Source of the DNA: UMGS755 sp045132895
Lineage (GTDB): Bacteria; Bacillota; Clostridia; UBA1381; UBA9506
DNA length: 43,521 bases
Direction: 5' to 3'
Assembly (NCBI GenBank): GCA_045132895.1
Contig: JBGUTC010000063.1
Span: 1 to 43,521 of the forward strand
Numbering within the stretch: the stretch's first letter is position 1; each line of letters opens with the position of its first letter. Below are positions 1 through 9,183 of this stretch, piece after piece. Position numbers and translations under genes: made by a program. The notes beneath the pieces were generated by a model. The model was not told where the DNA came from and did no database searches. It saw nothing but the letters and a program-made list of their open reading frames with translations.

Positions 1-1644
1 GATGAACTAAAAGGTCAGCCCGGCCGTGTCATTGCCTTAAAAAACGCTCTCGATACTGACATGCCTTTCAAAGAAGAAAAACACATTGATCCGGAAAACG
101 GTACCAATGTTGTCCTGACCATTGACGAAGTTGTTCAACACTTTGCTGAAAAGCACTTAGAAACCGCTTACTATGAAGAAAAAGTCCAGGCCGGCGCCTG
201 TGCTATCGTTACAGATGTTAAAACCGGTGAGGTTCTCGCCATGGCTACCAAGGCAGACTTCGACCTCAACAACCCCTTTACGCTGCCGGATTATGTTGAA
301 GAACAGCTAAAGACCATCTCCGACACCGAAGAGCGCACCAAAGCCCGGAGCGTCGCCTTGGAAAAAATGTGGCGTAATAAGGCAGTTGTAGACTCCTACG
401 AGCCCGGTTCCTGTTTTAAAATCATCACCGGCTGTATGGCTTTAGAAGAAGGATTAATCACGCCGGAAACGCCTTTCTTCTGCTCCGGTTCCAAAAAAGT
501 CGAGAACCGGACCATTGGTTGCTCACACCACGACGGACACGGCGCACAGACCTTTGCAGATGCCGTTAAGAATTCCTGCAACCCGGCCTTTATTGATGTT
601 GGTTTGTTAATCGGCAAGCAGAAATTCAAAGAGTATTATAAAGCCTTTGGTTTCATGGATCCCACGGGCTTTGATCTTCCCGGCGAAGCTTCCGGTCTTT
701 TCTATTCTGATGCCAATTATAACACCGTCGAGTTGGCTACTGCTTCCTTCGGTCAGGGGCCTGTGGTAACGCCTCTGCAGCTCATGGCAGCCGTTGGTGC
801 TGTCGCAAACGGCGGAAACCTCATGAAGCCGTTCTTAGTAAAAGAACTCATTGACGATGACGGTAATGTCATCAAAAAAACAGAACCTACCATTGTTCGT
901 CAGGTCATTTCTCAGAAGACCTCTGATCAAATGTGTGCTATGTTGGAAAACACCGTTGCCAACGGAACGGGACAAAATGCCTACATTAAAGGTTACCGTG
1001 TTGCCGGCAAAACCGGTACTTCGGAAAAAATCCCCCGTGGTAACGGAAAATATATTTCATCGTTTATTGCCTTTGCACCGGCAAACGACCCGAAAATCGC
1101 TTGTCTCGTGGTGCTGGATGAACCCTCAAACGGTCAGTACTATGGTGGTGCCATTGCTGCACCGGTTGTCGGTAAAATTCTGGAGGATACCCTGCGCTAT
1201 TTAGGCGTTGAACCCCAGTATACCGAAGAAGAAAAGCAAACGCTGGAAGTTTTTGTGCCGGATGTGAAAGGTCTGTCAACCGAAAATGCCGCTAAAAATT
1301 TACGAAGCGTTAATCTGAATTACCGTATTGTCGGTGACGGTGCAACAGTCCTGAACCAGATGCCGAAAACCGGTTCTAACCTCCCGGCAAACTCTGTGGT
1401 AATCTTATATACCGAAGAAAATGTAACAAAGTCCGTCACCGTGCCGGACGTAACCAATTGTTCACTCTCCGAAGCACAGTCTCTTCTGTCAGACTGTCGT
1501 CTGAACATGAGCGTGACCGGTGCCGGTGCTACAGGTAATTCCTCTAACTTAACCGTTGCCAACAGCCAGTATCCGCCTGCCGGTGCAACCGTTGAGGAAG
1601 GTGCCATTGTTGAAGTTGAATTCCGCTATTTAGATGTAGACTAG
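1..1644 (+). CDS. SpoVD/FtsI-like class B penicillin-binding protein with two PASTA domains (5' partial)
   Basis: The reading frame is open from base 1 through the ATG at 61, so the gene starts upstream of the window and 61 is not its start. The protein is a peptidoglycan D,D-transpeptidase acting outside the membrane. The three active-site motifs of the family are visible: SxxK (Ser codon 409-411, in EPGSCFK), SxN (574-582, SCN) and KTG (1009-1017, in AGKTGTSEK). Two PASTA repeats follow at about 1250-1430 and 1440-1640 (VPDVKGL and VPDVTNC starts). The N-terminal membrane anchor and most of the dimerisation domain lie off the window. Its place before murE matches spoVD or pbpB of Firmicutes dcw clusters. 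Whether it is the sporulation (SpoVD) or vegetative (PBP2B/FtsI) form cannot be decided here; two PASTA domains occur in both groups. Confidence 0.93.
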   Translation, partial: DELKGQPGRVIALKNALDTDMPFKEEKHIDPENGTNVVLTIDEVVQHFAEKHLETAYYEEKVQAGACAIVTDVKTGEVLAMATKADFDLNNPFTLPDYVEEQLKTISDTEERTKARSVALEKMWRNKAVVDSYEPGSCFKIITGCMALEEGLITPETPFFCSGSKKVENRTIGCSHHDGHGAQTFADAVKNSCNPAFIDVGLLIGKQKFKEYYKAFGFMDPTGFDLPGEASGLFYSDANYNTVELATASFGQGPVVTPLQLMAAVGAVANGGNLMKPFLVKELIDDDGNVIKKTEPTIVRQVISQKTSDQMCAMLENTVANGTGQNAYIKGYRVAGKTGTSEKIPRGNGKYISSFIAFAPANDPKIACLVVLDEPSNGQYYGGAIAAPVVGKILEDTLRYLGVEPQYTEEEKQTLEVFVPDVKGLSTENAAKNLRSVNLNYRIVGDGATVLNQMPKTGSNLPANSVVILYTEENVTKSVTVPDVTNCSLSEAQSLLSDCRLNMSVTGAGATGNSSNLTVANSQYPPAGATVEEGAIVEVEFRYLDVD

Positions 1645-1677
1645 GCCAAAGCCTATTTCGCAGAAAGGAGCATGACC

Positions 1678-3135
1678 ATGAAGCTAAGCCAGATATTAGC
1701 AGGCGTTTGCCTGCAGAGTCCTATCACCAAAGATGTTGAAATTACCCATATTGCATACGATTCCCGCCGCGTTGTTCCCGGCAGTTTGTTCGTCTGCATC
1801 AAAGGCTTTGCAACAGATGGTCATCAGTATATTCAAAACGCCATAGCAAGCGGCGCCGCTGCCATTTTAGTACAGGACGACGCTGATACAGCCGGCACGC
1901 CGTGTGTCAAAGCCGAAAACACCCGAAAGGCTCTGGCGCAGGTAGCCGCCAACTTCTACGGCCACCCTGAACAGAAAATGAAAATCGTTGGCGTCACCGG
2001 AACAAACGGAAAAACCACCGTGACCACTCTGATTAAAAGTGTTCTGGAATTCAGCGGCAAAAAAGTCGGGTTAATCGGTACCAATGAAAACATGATTGGA
2101 AACGAAGTCCTGCCTACAGAGCGTACCACCCCGGAATCCTTAGAACTGTTTGAGTTGTTTGCCAAAATGGCAGACGCCGGTGTTGAATATGTGATTATGG
2201 AAGTTTCCTCCCATTCTCTCATTTTAAACCGGGTTTTTGGTATTTGTTTCGAAGTTGCCGCTTTCACCAATCTGACCCAGGATCATCTGGACTTCCACGA
2301 AACCATGGAAAATTACTATCAGGCAAAACGCCTGCTTTTTGATGTTTGTAAAACCGGCATTATCAATATCGACGACCCTGCCGGCAAGCGCATCAGCAAT
2401 GACCGGCCCTGCCCTCTTTTGACTTACTCCATTGAAGAGGATTCCGACTGTCAGGCAAAGGACATCCGCATTTCTCCCAGAGGCGTTATTTTTACGGTAA
2501 CAACAGAAGAAACGTCCCTGTCTGTCCGTTTGGGCATTCCGGGCAAATTCTCTGTTTATAACGCATTGGCAGCATTCTCTACCTGCCTGGCGCTGGGCAT
2601 CTCTCCGGAGAAGATTACAGAAGCTCTTTTAATCGCAAAAGGCGTTAAGGGTCGGGCAGAAACCGTTTACACCGGAACAGAATATACCATTTTAATCGAC
2701 TATGCTCACACCCCTGACGGTCTGGAAAACATTTTAAACACCGTCAAGGAATTTACCAAGGGCCGAGTTGTAACCCTGTTTGGTTGCGGTGGAGACCGTG
2801 ATCCCGTTAAGCGCCCCATTATGGGCGAAATTGCCGGAACTCTTTCAGATTATTGTATCATCACCTCTGATAACCCCCGCACAGAAGATCCCATGTCTAT
2901 CATCCGTCAGGTTGAAGAGGGCATGAAACGAACAACATGCACATATACTGTCATAGAAAACCGTCGGGAAGCCATCCGGTATGCTATGGAAACAGCAGAA
3001 CCCGGCGATTGCGTTGTTCTGGCAGGTAAGGGGCATGAAACATATCAGATCATTGGCAAGGAGAAACGGCATTTTGACGAGCGGGAAGTCATTCAGGAAA
3101 TTCTGGCAGACAAAGCCGATTCTAAATCATTATAA
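1678..3135 (+). CDS. murE: UDP-MurNAc-tripeptide synthetase MurE (meso-diaminopimelate type)
   Basis: Cytoplasmic Mur ligase that adds the third residue of the peptidoglycan stem peptide to UDP-MurNAc-L-Ala-D-Glu using ATP. The ATP loop GVTGTNGKTT is at residues 105-114 and the substrate-specificity motif DNPR at about 398-401 (codons from 2869). In this family DNPR marks meso-diaminopimelate rather than lysine as substrate. ATGs occur at 1672 and 1678. The strong Shine-Dalgarno GAAAGGAG at 1663-1670 is one base from the first but seven from the second, so 1678 is preferred; it gives the usual MKLSQIL start. The length of 485 residues is normal. It lies 33 bases after the PBP gene and 27 before murF, within one operon. 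Confidence 0.96.
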   Translation: MKLSQILAGVCLQSPITKDVEITHIAYDSRRVVPGSLFVCIKGFATDGHQYIQNAIASGAAAILVQDDADTAGTPCVKAENTRKALAQVAANFYGHPEQKMKIVGVTGTNGKTTVTTLIKSVLEFSGKKVGLIGTNENMIGNEVLPTERTTPESLELFELFAKMADAGVEYVIMEVSSHSLILNRVFGICFEVAAFTNLTQDHLDFHETMENYYQAKRLLFDVCKTGIINIDDPAGKRISNDRPCPLLTYSIEEDSDCQAKDIRISPRGVIFTVTTEETSLSVRLGIPGKFSVYNALAAFSTCLALGISPEKITEALLIAKGVKGRAETVYTGTEYTILIDYAHTPDGLENILNTVKEFTKGRVVTLFGCGGDRDPVKRPIMGEIAGTLSDYCIITSDNPRTEDPMSIIRQVEEGMKRTTCTYTVIENRREAIRYAMETAEPGDCVVLAGKGHETYQIIGKEKRHFDEREVIQEILADKADSKSL

Positions 3136-3162
3136 AACCAAAACCGAAAGAGTTGAAAAACC

Positions 3163-4536
3163 ATGATTCCCATTCAAATCAAAGACATTCTCAGCGCAGT
3201 AGGTGGCAGACTGCTTTCAGGCAGTGCTGATACTTCTATCTGCGCTGTTTGCACCGATACGAGAAAAATTACAGACGGCGCGTTGTTCGTCCCCTTAGTC
3301 GGCGAACGATTTGACGCTAACGATTTTATTCACGATGCCCTTGCCGGCGGATGCGTTGCATCTCTGACAAGCCGGGAGGATATCACAGCAGAAAAACCGC
3401 TGATTTATGTGCCTGACACCCGGAAAGCCTTAGGGCAGTTGGCCGCATTTTACCGCAAACGGTTTCAGATTCCGGTAGTGGCAATTACCGGTAGCGTAGG
3501 TAAAACAACGGTGAAAGAACTGACGGCCGCTGTGTTGTCGCAAACCCGTAACGTTTTAAAAACAGACGGTAACTTCAATAATGAAATTGGTCTGCCGCTG
3601 ACACTCTTCCGCCTGGAAGAAAGTCACGAGGCCGCCATTACAGAAATGGGCATGAGCGGTTTTGGCGAAATCGATGCCTTAGCAGGCATTGCAACACCCG
3701 ACATCGGCGTTGTCACCAATATTGGCATGTCGCATATTGAAAACCTGGGCTCACAAGAACATATCTATCAGGCTAAAGCCGAGCTGTTTCCACACGTCGC
3801 CCCCGACGGCGTCATCATCTTAAACGGAGATGACCCCATTCTCATGGCGCACCGGGCGGAAATCCCCGGAAAAACAGTGACAGCCGGTCTTTCCTCTGAA
3901 TGTGATTTTACCGCTGAAGACATTGTATCCGGTCCGGAAAGTTTGTCTTTTACTATCGTGCATAAAGAAGAATGCACCCCGGTTACGCTGTTTGTCCCCG
4001 GCGAGCACAACGTAGTCAACGCGTTGCTGGCTTGTGCCGTCGGAAAGCATCTGGGCGTTTCTTTTACAGATATAGCAACAGCATTTGCAGCTTACGTTGC
4101 GACCGACAAGCGTATGCAATTTCTGAACCTTGACGGGTTTACCGTGATTAATGACTGCTACAACGCAGCGCCGGCTTCCATGAAAGCCGCTTTACACGTT
4201 CTATCCAATCAAAGCGGCAGAAAAATTGCCGTTTTGGGTGATATCAAGGAATTAGGCGATTATGCCGAAGGCGCCCACGAAGAAGTTGGCGCTTACGTGG
4301 CTTCTGAAAACATTGACTTTCTTCTGACCCTGGGCGAATACGGAAAAATCATTGCCCGCGGCGCAGAAAAAAACGGTCTGCCGAAAAATCGCATTGCTTC
4401 CTTTGACGATGTTCTTCCCCTGACGCAAAAACTGGAAGAGCTATTAGAAAAAGGCGATACGGTTTTGGTCAAAGCCTCCCGCGCCATGAAACTGGAACGG
4501 GTCACTGAATTTTTAACAAATCTACAAAGGAGCTGA
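3163..4536 (+). CDS. murF: UDP-MurNAc-tripeptide--D-Ala-D-Ala ligase MurF
   Basis: Cytoplasmic Mur ligase that joins D-Ala-D-Ala to the UDP-MurNAc-tripeptide, completing the pentapeptide precursor. The ATP-binding loop TGSVGKTT is at residues 109-116, followed by the typical segment around TDGNFNNEIGLPLTL. The middle and C-terminal domains of the family are complete (NDCYNAAPASM, AVLGDIKELG), and 457 residues is normal. The ATG at 3163 has only a weak GAAAGAG upstream, so translation may be coupled to murE, which stops 27 bases before. The order murE-murF-mraY is the usual clostridial one. Confidence 0.96.
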   Translation: MIPIQIKDILSAVGGRLLSGSADTSICAVCTDTRKITDGALFVPLVGERFDANDFIHDALAGGCVASLTSREDITAEKPLIYVPDTRKALGQLAAFYRKRFQIPVVAITGSVGKTTVKELTAAVLSQTRNVLKTDGNFNNEIGLPLTLFRLEESHEAAITEMGMSGFGEIDALAGIATPDIGVVTNIGMSHIENLGSQEHIYQAKAELFPHVAPDGVIILNGDDPILMAHRAEIPGKTVTAGLSSECDFTAEDIVSGPESLSFTIVHKEECTPVTLFVPGEHNVVNALLACAVGKHLGVSFTDIATAFAAYVATDKRMQFLNLDGFTVINDCYNAAPASMKAALHVLSNQSGRKIAVLGDIKELGDYAEGAHEEVGAYVASENIDFLLTLGEYGKIIARGAEKNGLPKNRIASFDDVLPLTQKLEELLEKGDTVLVKASRAMKLERVTEFLTNLQRS

Positions 4537-4540
4537 CACC

Positions 4541-5512
4541 ATGAAGCAAATCATTCTCTCTGCTGCTATTTCCCTACTGATTGGTCTGGTTTTGACACCT
4601 CTGCTGATTCCCTTCCTCCGCCGACTCAAGTTCGGTCAGAGCATCCGCGAAGAAGGCCCCAGTTGGCACCAGAAAAAAAGCGGCACTCCCACCATGGGCG
4701 GCATCGCTTTTATTGTCAGTTCTCTGCTTGCAAGTCTGCTTGTCATGTTCCTTGAAACAGGTGTTCTCTACGAACTGTTAATTCCCCTGCTGACCGCTTT
4801 AGCCTATGGTGCGGTCGGTTTTTGGGATGATTTTATTAAAGTTGTAAAAAAACGGAATCTGGGTCTTTCTGCCAAGCAGAAATTCCTGGCGCAGTTCCTC
4901 GTGGCTGTTGTCAGCACGTTGTCTTTAAACTATCTGGGATATGTTAACGGCGAACTGGCCATTCCTTTTATGGAAACCACAGTAGATATTGGCCTCTGGA
5001 TGATTCCCTTGACAATTTTAGTGCAACTCTCCGTTGTAAACAGCGTGAATTTAACTGACGGTTTAGACGGTCTGGCAACCAGTGTTACCATTATTGTCAG
5101 CCTCTTTTTCCTGATTTGTTCATATCTGTTGCAAAACATAATCGGTATTTTTGCCGCTGCTGTTGTTGGCGGTTGTCTGGCCTTTTTGGTCTTCAACGCC
5201 CATCCGGCAAAGGTTTTCATGGGCGATACCGGTTCCCTGTTTTTAGGCGGTGCCGTTGCTGTTATGGCTTCTATACTGAAAATGCCCTTGATTTTAATTA
5301 TTGTAGGCGGCGTATACCTGATTGAAACCTTATCCGTTATCCTGCAGGTGACCTCCTTCAAATTAACGGGCAAGCGCATCTTTAAAATGAGCCCCATTCA
5401 TCATCACTTTGAGATGACGGGCATGAATGAAACTCAGATTGTCCTGATGTTCAGCGCAGCTACATTCATTCTCTGCATCATCGGTTATCTGCTCGTTTCT
5501 CCATTATTCTGA
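4541..5512 (+). CDS. mraY: Phospho-MurNAc-pentapeptide transferase MraY
   Basis: Integral membrane enzyme that transfers phospho-MurNAc-pentapeptide from UDP to undecaprenyl phosphate, making lipid I. About ten hydrophobic segments alternate with conserved cytoplasmic loops. Visible family motifs are the double Asp in FWDDFIK, NLTDGLDGLA, HPAKVFMGDTGSLFLGG and the histidine cluster SPIHHHFEM near the C-terminus. The length of 323 residues is typical. It begins 4 bases after murF stops, with AAAGGAG upstream of the ATG. In most Firmicutes murD follows; here ftsW follows after only 21 bases. Confidence 0.97.
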   Translation: MKQIILSAAISLLIGLVLTPLLIPFLRRLKFGQSIREEGPSWHQKKSGTPTMGGIAFIVSSLLASLLVMFLETGVLYELLIPLLTALAYGAVGFWDDFIKVVKKRNLGLSAKQKFLAQFLVAVVSTLSLNYLGYVNGELAIPFMETTVDIGLWMIPLTILVQLSVVNSVNLTDGLDGLATSVTIIVSLFFLICSYLLQNIIGIFAAAVVGGCLAFLVFNAHPAKVFMGDTGSLFLGGAVAVMASILKMPLILIIVGGVYLIETLSVILQVTSFKLTGKRIFKMSPIHHHFEMTGMNETQIVLMFSAATFILCIIGYLLVSPLF

Positions 5513-5533
5513 TTAAAAGGACGGTGATTTCCC

Positions 5534-6682
5534 ATGAGCACTTCAAGCGCAAAACGTCAAAATCCGCAAAAACAACTGAGCCGGACGAAGATAACCAAAA
5601 CCGGCGTTGATTTTGGTTTTTTATTTACAGTTGTCATATTGCTGGCAATGGGTTTGCTCATGGTATTCTCCGCCAGTTATCCTTATGCTTACTATTATTT
5701 TAACGACGGTCTGCACTTCATTAAAAGACAGCTCCTCTGGGCAGGCGCAGGCAGCGTTGCCATGTGGTTCACGGCGAATTTTGACTATCGTCGGTATAAA
5801 AAACTGGCATTTCCCATTCTGGTTGTCAGTGCCGTTTTGCTCCTTGCGGTTTTAGCCATTGGTATCAATCTGAACGGCGCAAAGCGTTGGCTTGGCTTCG
5901 GTTCTTTAACTTTCCAGCCCTCTGAGGTTGCAAAACTGGGGCTCATCATCTACTTTGCCGCAAGTCTGACGCAAGCAAAAGACAGAATCAAAGGATTCGG
6001 CTATCTCATCCGCTATCTGGCTATTGCCGGCGCGTTTATGGGGCTTCTCCTGCTGCAGCCTCACTTTTCCGTTTGTATCATCATTGGTATGACCCTCGTG
6101 ATTATGCTCCTGGTGTCCGGCGCCAGAATCCGGCACTTTGTTGCCATGGGCATTCCGGTTCTTTGTGCCGGTATTGCCATTGTCATTATGGAGCCTTATC
6201 GTTTAAAACGTGTCACAACCTTTCTGGATCCCTTTTCCGACGCCTTAGGTGCCGGCTGGCAGATTATTCAGTCGCTCTATGCAATCGGCTCCGGCGGATT
6301 GTTTGGTGTTGGTTTCGGTAACTCAAGACAAAAGTTTCTGTATGTTTCCGAGCCACAGAACGACTTCATTTTTTCTATTATTTGCGAAGAATTAGGCTTT
6401 ATCGGTGCCGTTACCATTCTGGTTCTGTTCGGCATGTTGCTCTGGCGCGGCATGAAAATTGCCATCAATGCGCCGGATACCTTCGGCAGCCTTCTGGTAA
6501 CAGGCATCATTTCTCTGGTAGGCGTGCAGACGGTTCTGAACATCGCCGTTGTCACCTCTTCGATTCCCACAACAGGTATCCCTCTGCCCTTCTTCTCAGC
6601 AGGCGGTTCTTCTCTTTTGTTTCTGATGGCCGCCATGGGCATTGTGTTAAATGTTTCGAAGCATAAAAAGCAAACCATTTAA
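5534..6682 (+). CDS. ftsW: FtsW/SpoVE SEDS-family peptidoglycan glycosyltransferase
   Basis: Polytopic SEDS glycosyltransferase that polymerises lipid II at the septum together with a class B PBP, such as the one encoded at the start of this operon. About ten transmembrane segments follow a basic N-terminus. Family features include MVFSASYPYAY after the first helix, FQPSEVAKLGLI, the segment QSLYAIGSGGLFGVGFGNS, PQNDFIFSIICEELGF and the C-terminal TGIPLPFFSAGGSSL. The length of 382 residues is normal. The position before murG is that of ftsW or spoVE; sequence alone does not separate vegetative from sporulation function. Confidence 0.93.
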   Translation: MSTSSAKRQNPQKQLSRTKITKTGVDFGFLFTVVILLAMGLLMVFSASYPYAYYYFNDGLHFIKRQLLWAGAGSVAMWFTANFDYRRYKKLAFPILVVSAVLLLAVLAIGINLNGAKRWLGFGSLTFQPSEVAKLGLIIYFAASLTQAKDRIKGFGYLIRYLAIAGAFMGLLLLQPHFSVCIIIGMTLVIMLLVSGARIRHFVAMGIPVLCAGIAIVIMEPYRLKRVTTFLDPFSDALGAGWQIIQSLYAIGSGGLFGVGFGNSRQKFLYVSEPQNDFIFSIICEELGFIGAVTILVLFGMLLWRGMKIAINAPDTFGSLLVTGIISLVGVQTVLNIAVVTSSIPTTGIPLPFFSAGGSSLLFLMAAMGIVLNVSKHKKQTI

Positions 6683-6702
6683 AGGGAAAGGACGCAGATT
6701 CT

Positions 6703-7791
6703 ATGAAAGTCATCATCTCCGGTGGCGGAACCGCAGGCCACATTAACCCCGCCTTAGCCGCAGCCGGCCATCTGGTTCGGGAAAAACAGGCAGAAGTTCT
6801 CTTTATCGGTACTGAAAAAGGACTGGAAAGCCGGTTAGTTCCCCAGGCAGGCTATAACATATCTTATATTGAAGTTTCCGGCCTAATCCGCCGTTTAACC
6901 CTTAAAAACCTATTGGTTGTAAAGCAATTTGTCGCAGCCATTCGCCGCTGCAAAAAAATTATCCGCGAGTTTCAGCCCGATTTAGTCATCGGCACCGGCG
7001 GTTATGTATGTGCCCCCGTGCTCTTTGCTGCTCATAGTCTGGGCATTCCTACCGTAGTTCATGAACAGAACGTTATCCCCGGTGTTACGGTGAAACTGGC
7101 AGCCGCCTCCTGCGACATGATTTGTATCAGTTTTTCCGAGACAACCAAATATATAAAGCCCTCAGCGGCAAAAAAATGTGTCCTGACCGGCAACCCCATC
7201 CGCGAAGAAATGTTGGATATTTGCCGCAATTCTGCCCGGGAAGCGCTCGAGCTTGACGAGCGTCCGTTCATTGTTGCCTTTGGCGGTAGTTTAGGCGCCG
7301 CCAGACTGAACACAGCGGTCACAGACTTCTTGAATGCCACAGATACAAGTCGCTTTCAATTCATGTTAGGAACAGGTCAGCGTTTCTACGATGACGTTCA
7401 GAGTAAAATCAAAAAACACGATCCTTCCATCCGGATTGAGCCCTATATCAACCAGATGGATGTCGTTATGGCCGCCGCAGATTTAGTGATTGGCCGTGCC
7501 GGTGCATTAACCGTCAGCGAACTTTGCGCTTTGGGGAAACCGTCTGTTCTGGTCCCCTCCCCTAATGTTGCCCACGACCACCAGACCTATAACGCCAAAA
7601 GCGTTTCCGACGCCGGCGGGGCTCTGTTCGTTCCGGATAGCGAACTCTCCGGCGAGATTCTTGAGCATACGATTTCTGATTTTATCAATAATCCTGATAA
7701 ACTGGTACAAATGGCAATCCATGCAAAAAAACTCGGTATAACCGATGGCGCTAAGCGGATTTGCGACGCTGCATGCCGATTGATTCGTTAG
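6703..7791 (+). CDS. murG: UDP-GlcNAc:lipid I N-acetylglucosaminyltransferase MurG
   Basis: Peripheral membrane GT-B glycosyltransferase that converts lipid I to lipid II. The N-terminal glycine-rich loop SGGGTAGHINPALA (residues about 6-19) binds the lipid-linked acceptor. The C-terminal donor domain shows FGGSLGAARLN, the conserved IGRAGALTVSEL segment and an altered family P-S-P-N-V-AHDHQTYNAK motif. The length of 362 residues is normal. GGAAAGGA precedes the ATG. The gene ends 106 bases before murA, the longest gap so far in the cluster, and that gap contains a structured leader. Confidence 0.96.
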   Translation: MKVIISGGGTAGHINPALAAAGHLVREKQAEVLFIGTEKGLESRLVPQAGYNISYIEVSGLIRRLTLKNLLVVKQFVAAIRRCKKIIREFQPDLVIGTGGYVCAPVLFAAHSLGIPTVVHEQNVIPGVTVKLAAASCDMICISFSETTKYIKPSAAKKCVLTGNPIREEMLDICRNSAREALELDERPFIVAFGGSLGAARLNTAVTDFLNATDTSRFQFMLGTGQRFYDDVQSKIKKHDPSIRIEPYINQMDVVMAAADLVIGRAGALTVSELCALGKPSVLVPSPNVAHDHQTYNAKSVSDAGGALFVPDSELSGEILEHTISDFINNPDKLVQMAIHAKKLGITDGAKRICDAACRLIR

Positions 7792-7806
7792 GGAACAGTA
7801 GCAAAG

Positions 7807-7896
7807 AAAACACCTCTGCATACTATGATAGTGTAAAAGTTTTCGGTTAGGCAAGAAGAGTTTTTTCCTTTCTTGCACATTATCTGGAGGTGTTTT
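7807..7896 (+). promoter_or_regulatory. murA leader: long-range stem that covers the Shine-Dalgarno
   Basis: A 10-bp perfect inverted repeat joins AAAACACCTC (7807-7816) to GAGGTGTTTT (7887-7896). The downstream arm contains the murA ribosome binding site, so the stem would hide it. Inside the 70-base loop is a second perfect stem, GCAAGAA (7851-7857) with TTCTTGC (7870-7876). No known riboswitch was recognised. The layout suggests translational control of murA inside the dcw transcript, but this is inference from base pairing only. Confidence 0.5.
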
Positions 7897-7897
7897 T

Positions 7898-9157
7898 ATG
7901 AGCAGACTGGTAATTGAAGGAGGCAAGCCGCTCCACGGCACCATTTCCGTACACGGTTCCAAAAATGCTGTATTGCCGATACTGGCTGCATCAATTCTCT
8001 GCAAACACGGTATTACGACAATCCGTAACTGTCCCAATTTAAGAGACGTTAAAACAACGGTTAAAATTCTGCGTTGTTTGGGCGTGAAGGTCAAGCGAAG
8101 CAGAAACACAGTCACAATTGATGCCCGGGGCCCGCTCAGAAGCCGCATTCCCAAAAAACTCATGCTCCGGTTGCGCTCTTCCATTATCTTTATGGGCGCT
8201 ATCACAGCCAGAAACAAAAAAGCTAAAATTTCTTCTCCCGGTGGTTGCGAACTGGGTGCAAGACCCATTGATTTACATATTAAAGCACTGGAAGAACTGG
8301 GATGCCACATCAACGAAAAACGAAATTACCTGCATGTTTGCGGAAAAAAACTGACAAACGGCGCGTTATCCCTGATTTTTCCCAGCGTTGGTGCTACAGA
8401 AAACATCCTTCTTGCCAGTTGTCTGACACCGGGCGTAACGACCATTCACGGCGCTGCCTGTGAGCCAGAAATTGTTGATCTGGCAAACTTTTTAAATGCT
8501 ATGGGTGCTGACATTACCGGCGCCGGAACCTCTCAGATTACGGTTCGCGGCGTTTCGGAACTCCATGCAACGGATTATACCATTATGCCCGACCGCATTG
8601 CGACCATTACCTATTTGTGCTGCGCTGCTGTGACAGGCGGCTCCGTTACCCTAACAGACACCATTCCGGAACATCTGGAATCTGCTTTATCCTGTCTGGC
8701 ACGATGTGGCTGCAATATTGAAGCGGAAGGCAGCATAATTCGTCTGCAGGCGCCACCCCGTCTGTCTGCACTTCCTCTACTGGAAACAACACCATACCCG
8801 GGCTTTCCTACAGATGCCCAATCTCTTTTTCTGGCACTGTTATCCACTGCAGACGGCGCCAGCATGATTATTGAAAATATTTTCGAAAATCGCTTCAAAA
8901 CCGCCCATGAACTTTCGAAGATGGGTGCTGATATTGAGGTTTTTAAAGATAAGGCAACCATCTGCGGCAAACCGCACCTGGTCGGAGCAGAAGTTTCTGC
9001 CTGCGATCTTCGCGGCGGTGCGGCACTGGTAATCGCTGCTTTAGCTGCAACAGGAACAACGGTCATTGACCATGTTTGCTACATTGACCGCGGCTACGAA
9101 TCCTTAGAGGCAAACCTGACCGCTTTAGGCGCCAGCATCAAGCGGCTGAAACGGTAA
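7898..9157 (+). CDS. murA: UDP-GlcNAc 1-carboxyvinyltransferase MurA
   Basis: Cytoplasmic enzyme that transfers enolpyruvate from PEP to UDP-GlcNAc, the first committed step of peptidoglycan synthesis. The catalytic cysteine is C117 in SPGGCELGARPID, so a fosfomycin-sensitive type is expected. Lys22 and Asn23 (GSKNA) match the substrate-binding pair of the family, and the conserved PGFPTD segment is present. The length of 419 residues is normal. GGAGGTG lies 7 bases before the ATG, but part of it is in the 10-bp leader stem described separately. A murA at this place in the dcw cluster is common in Clostridia. A second paralogue elsewhere is common in Firmicutes and cannot be assessed here. 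Confidence 0.95.
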   Translation: MSRLVIEGGKPLHGTISVHGSKNAVLPILAASILCKHGITTIRNCPNLRDVKTTVKILRCLGVKVKRSRNTVTIDARGPLRSRIPKKLMLRLRSSIIFMGAITARNKKAKISSPGGCELGARPIDLHIKALEELGCHINEKRNYLHVCGKKLTNGALSLIFPSVGATENILLASCLTPGVTTIHGAACEPEIVDLANFLNAMGADITGAGTSQITVRGVSELHATDYTIMPDRIATITYLCCAAVTGGSVTLTDTIPEHLESALSCLARCGCNIEAEGSIIRLQAPPRLSALPLLETTPYPGFPTDAQSLFLALLSTADGASMIIENIFENRFKTAHELSKMGADIEVFKDKATICGKPHLVGAEVSACDLRGGAALVIAALAATGTTVIDHVCYIDRGYESLEANLTALGASIKRLKR

Positions 9158-9183
9158 CACTACAGATTGGAAAGGTCAAACTG

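Noticed and set aside
7507..8313. 268-codon frame on the minus strand opposite murG and murA
   Set aside because: It is antisense to two well-conserved genes, crosses the murA leader, and resembles no protein family.
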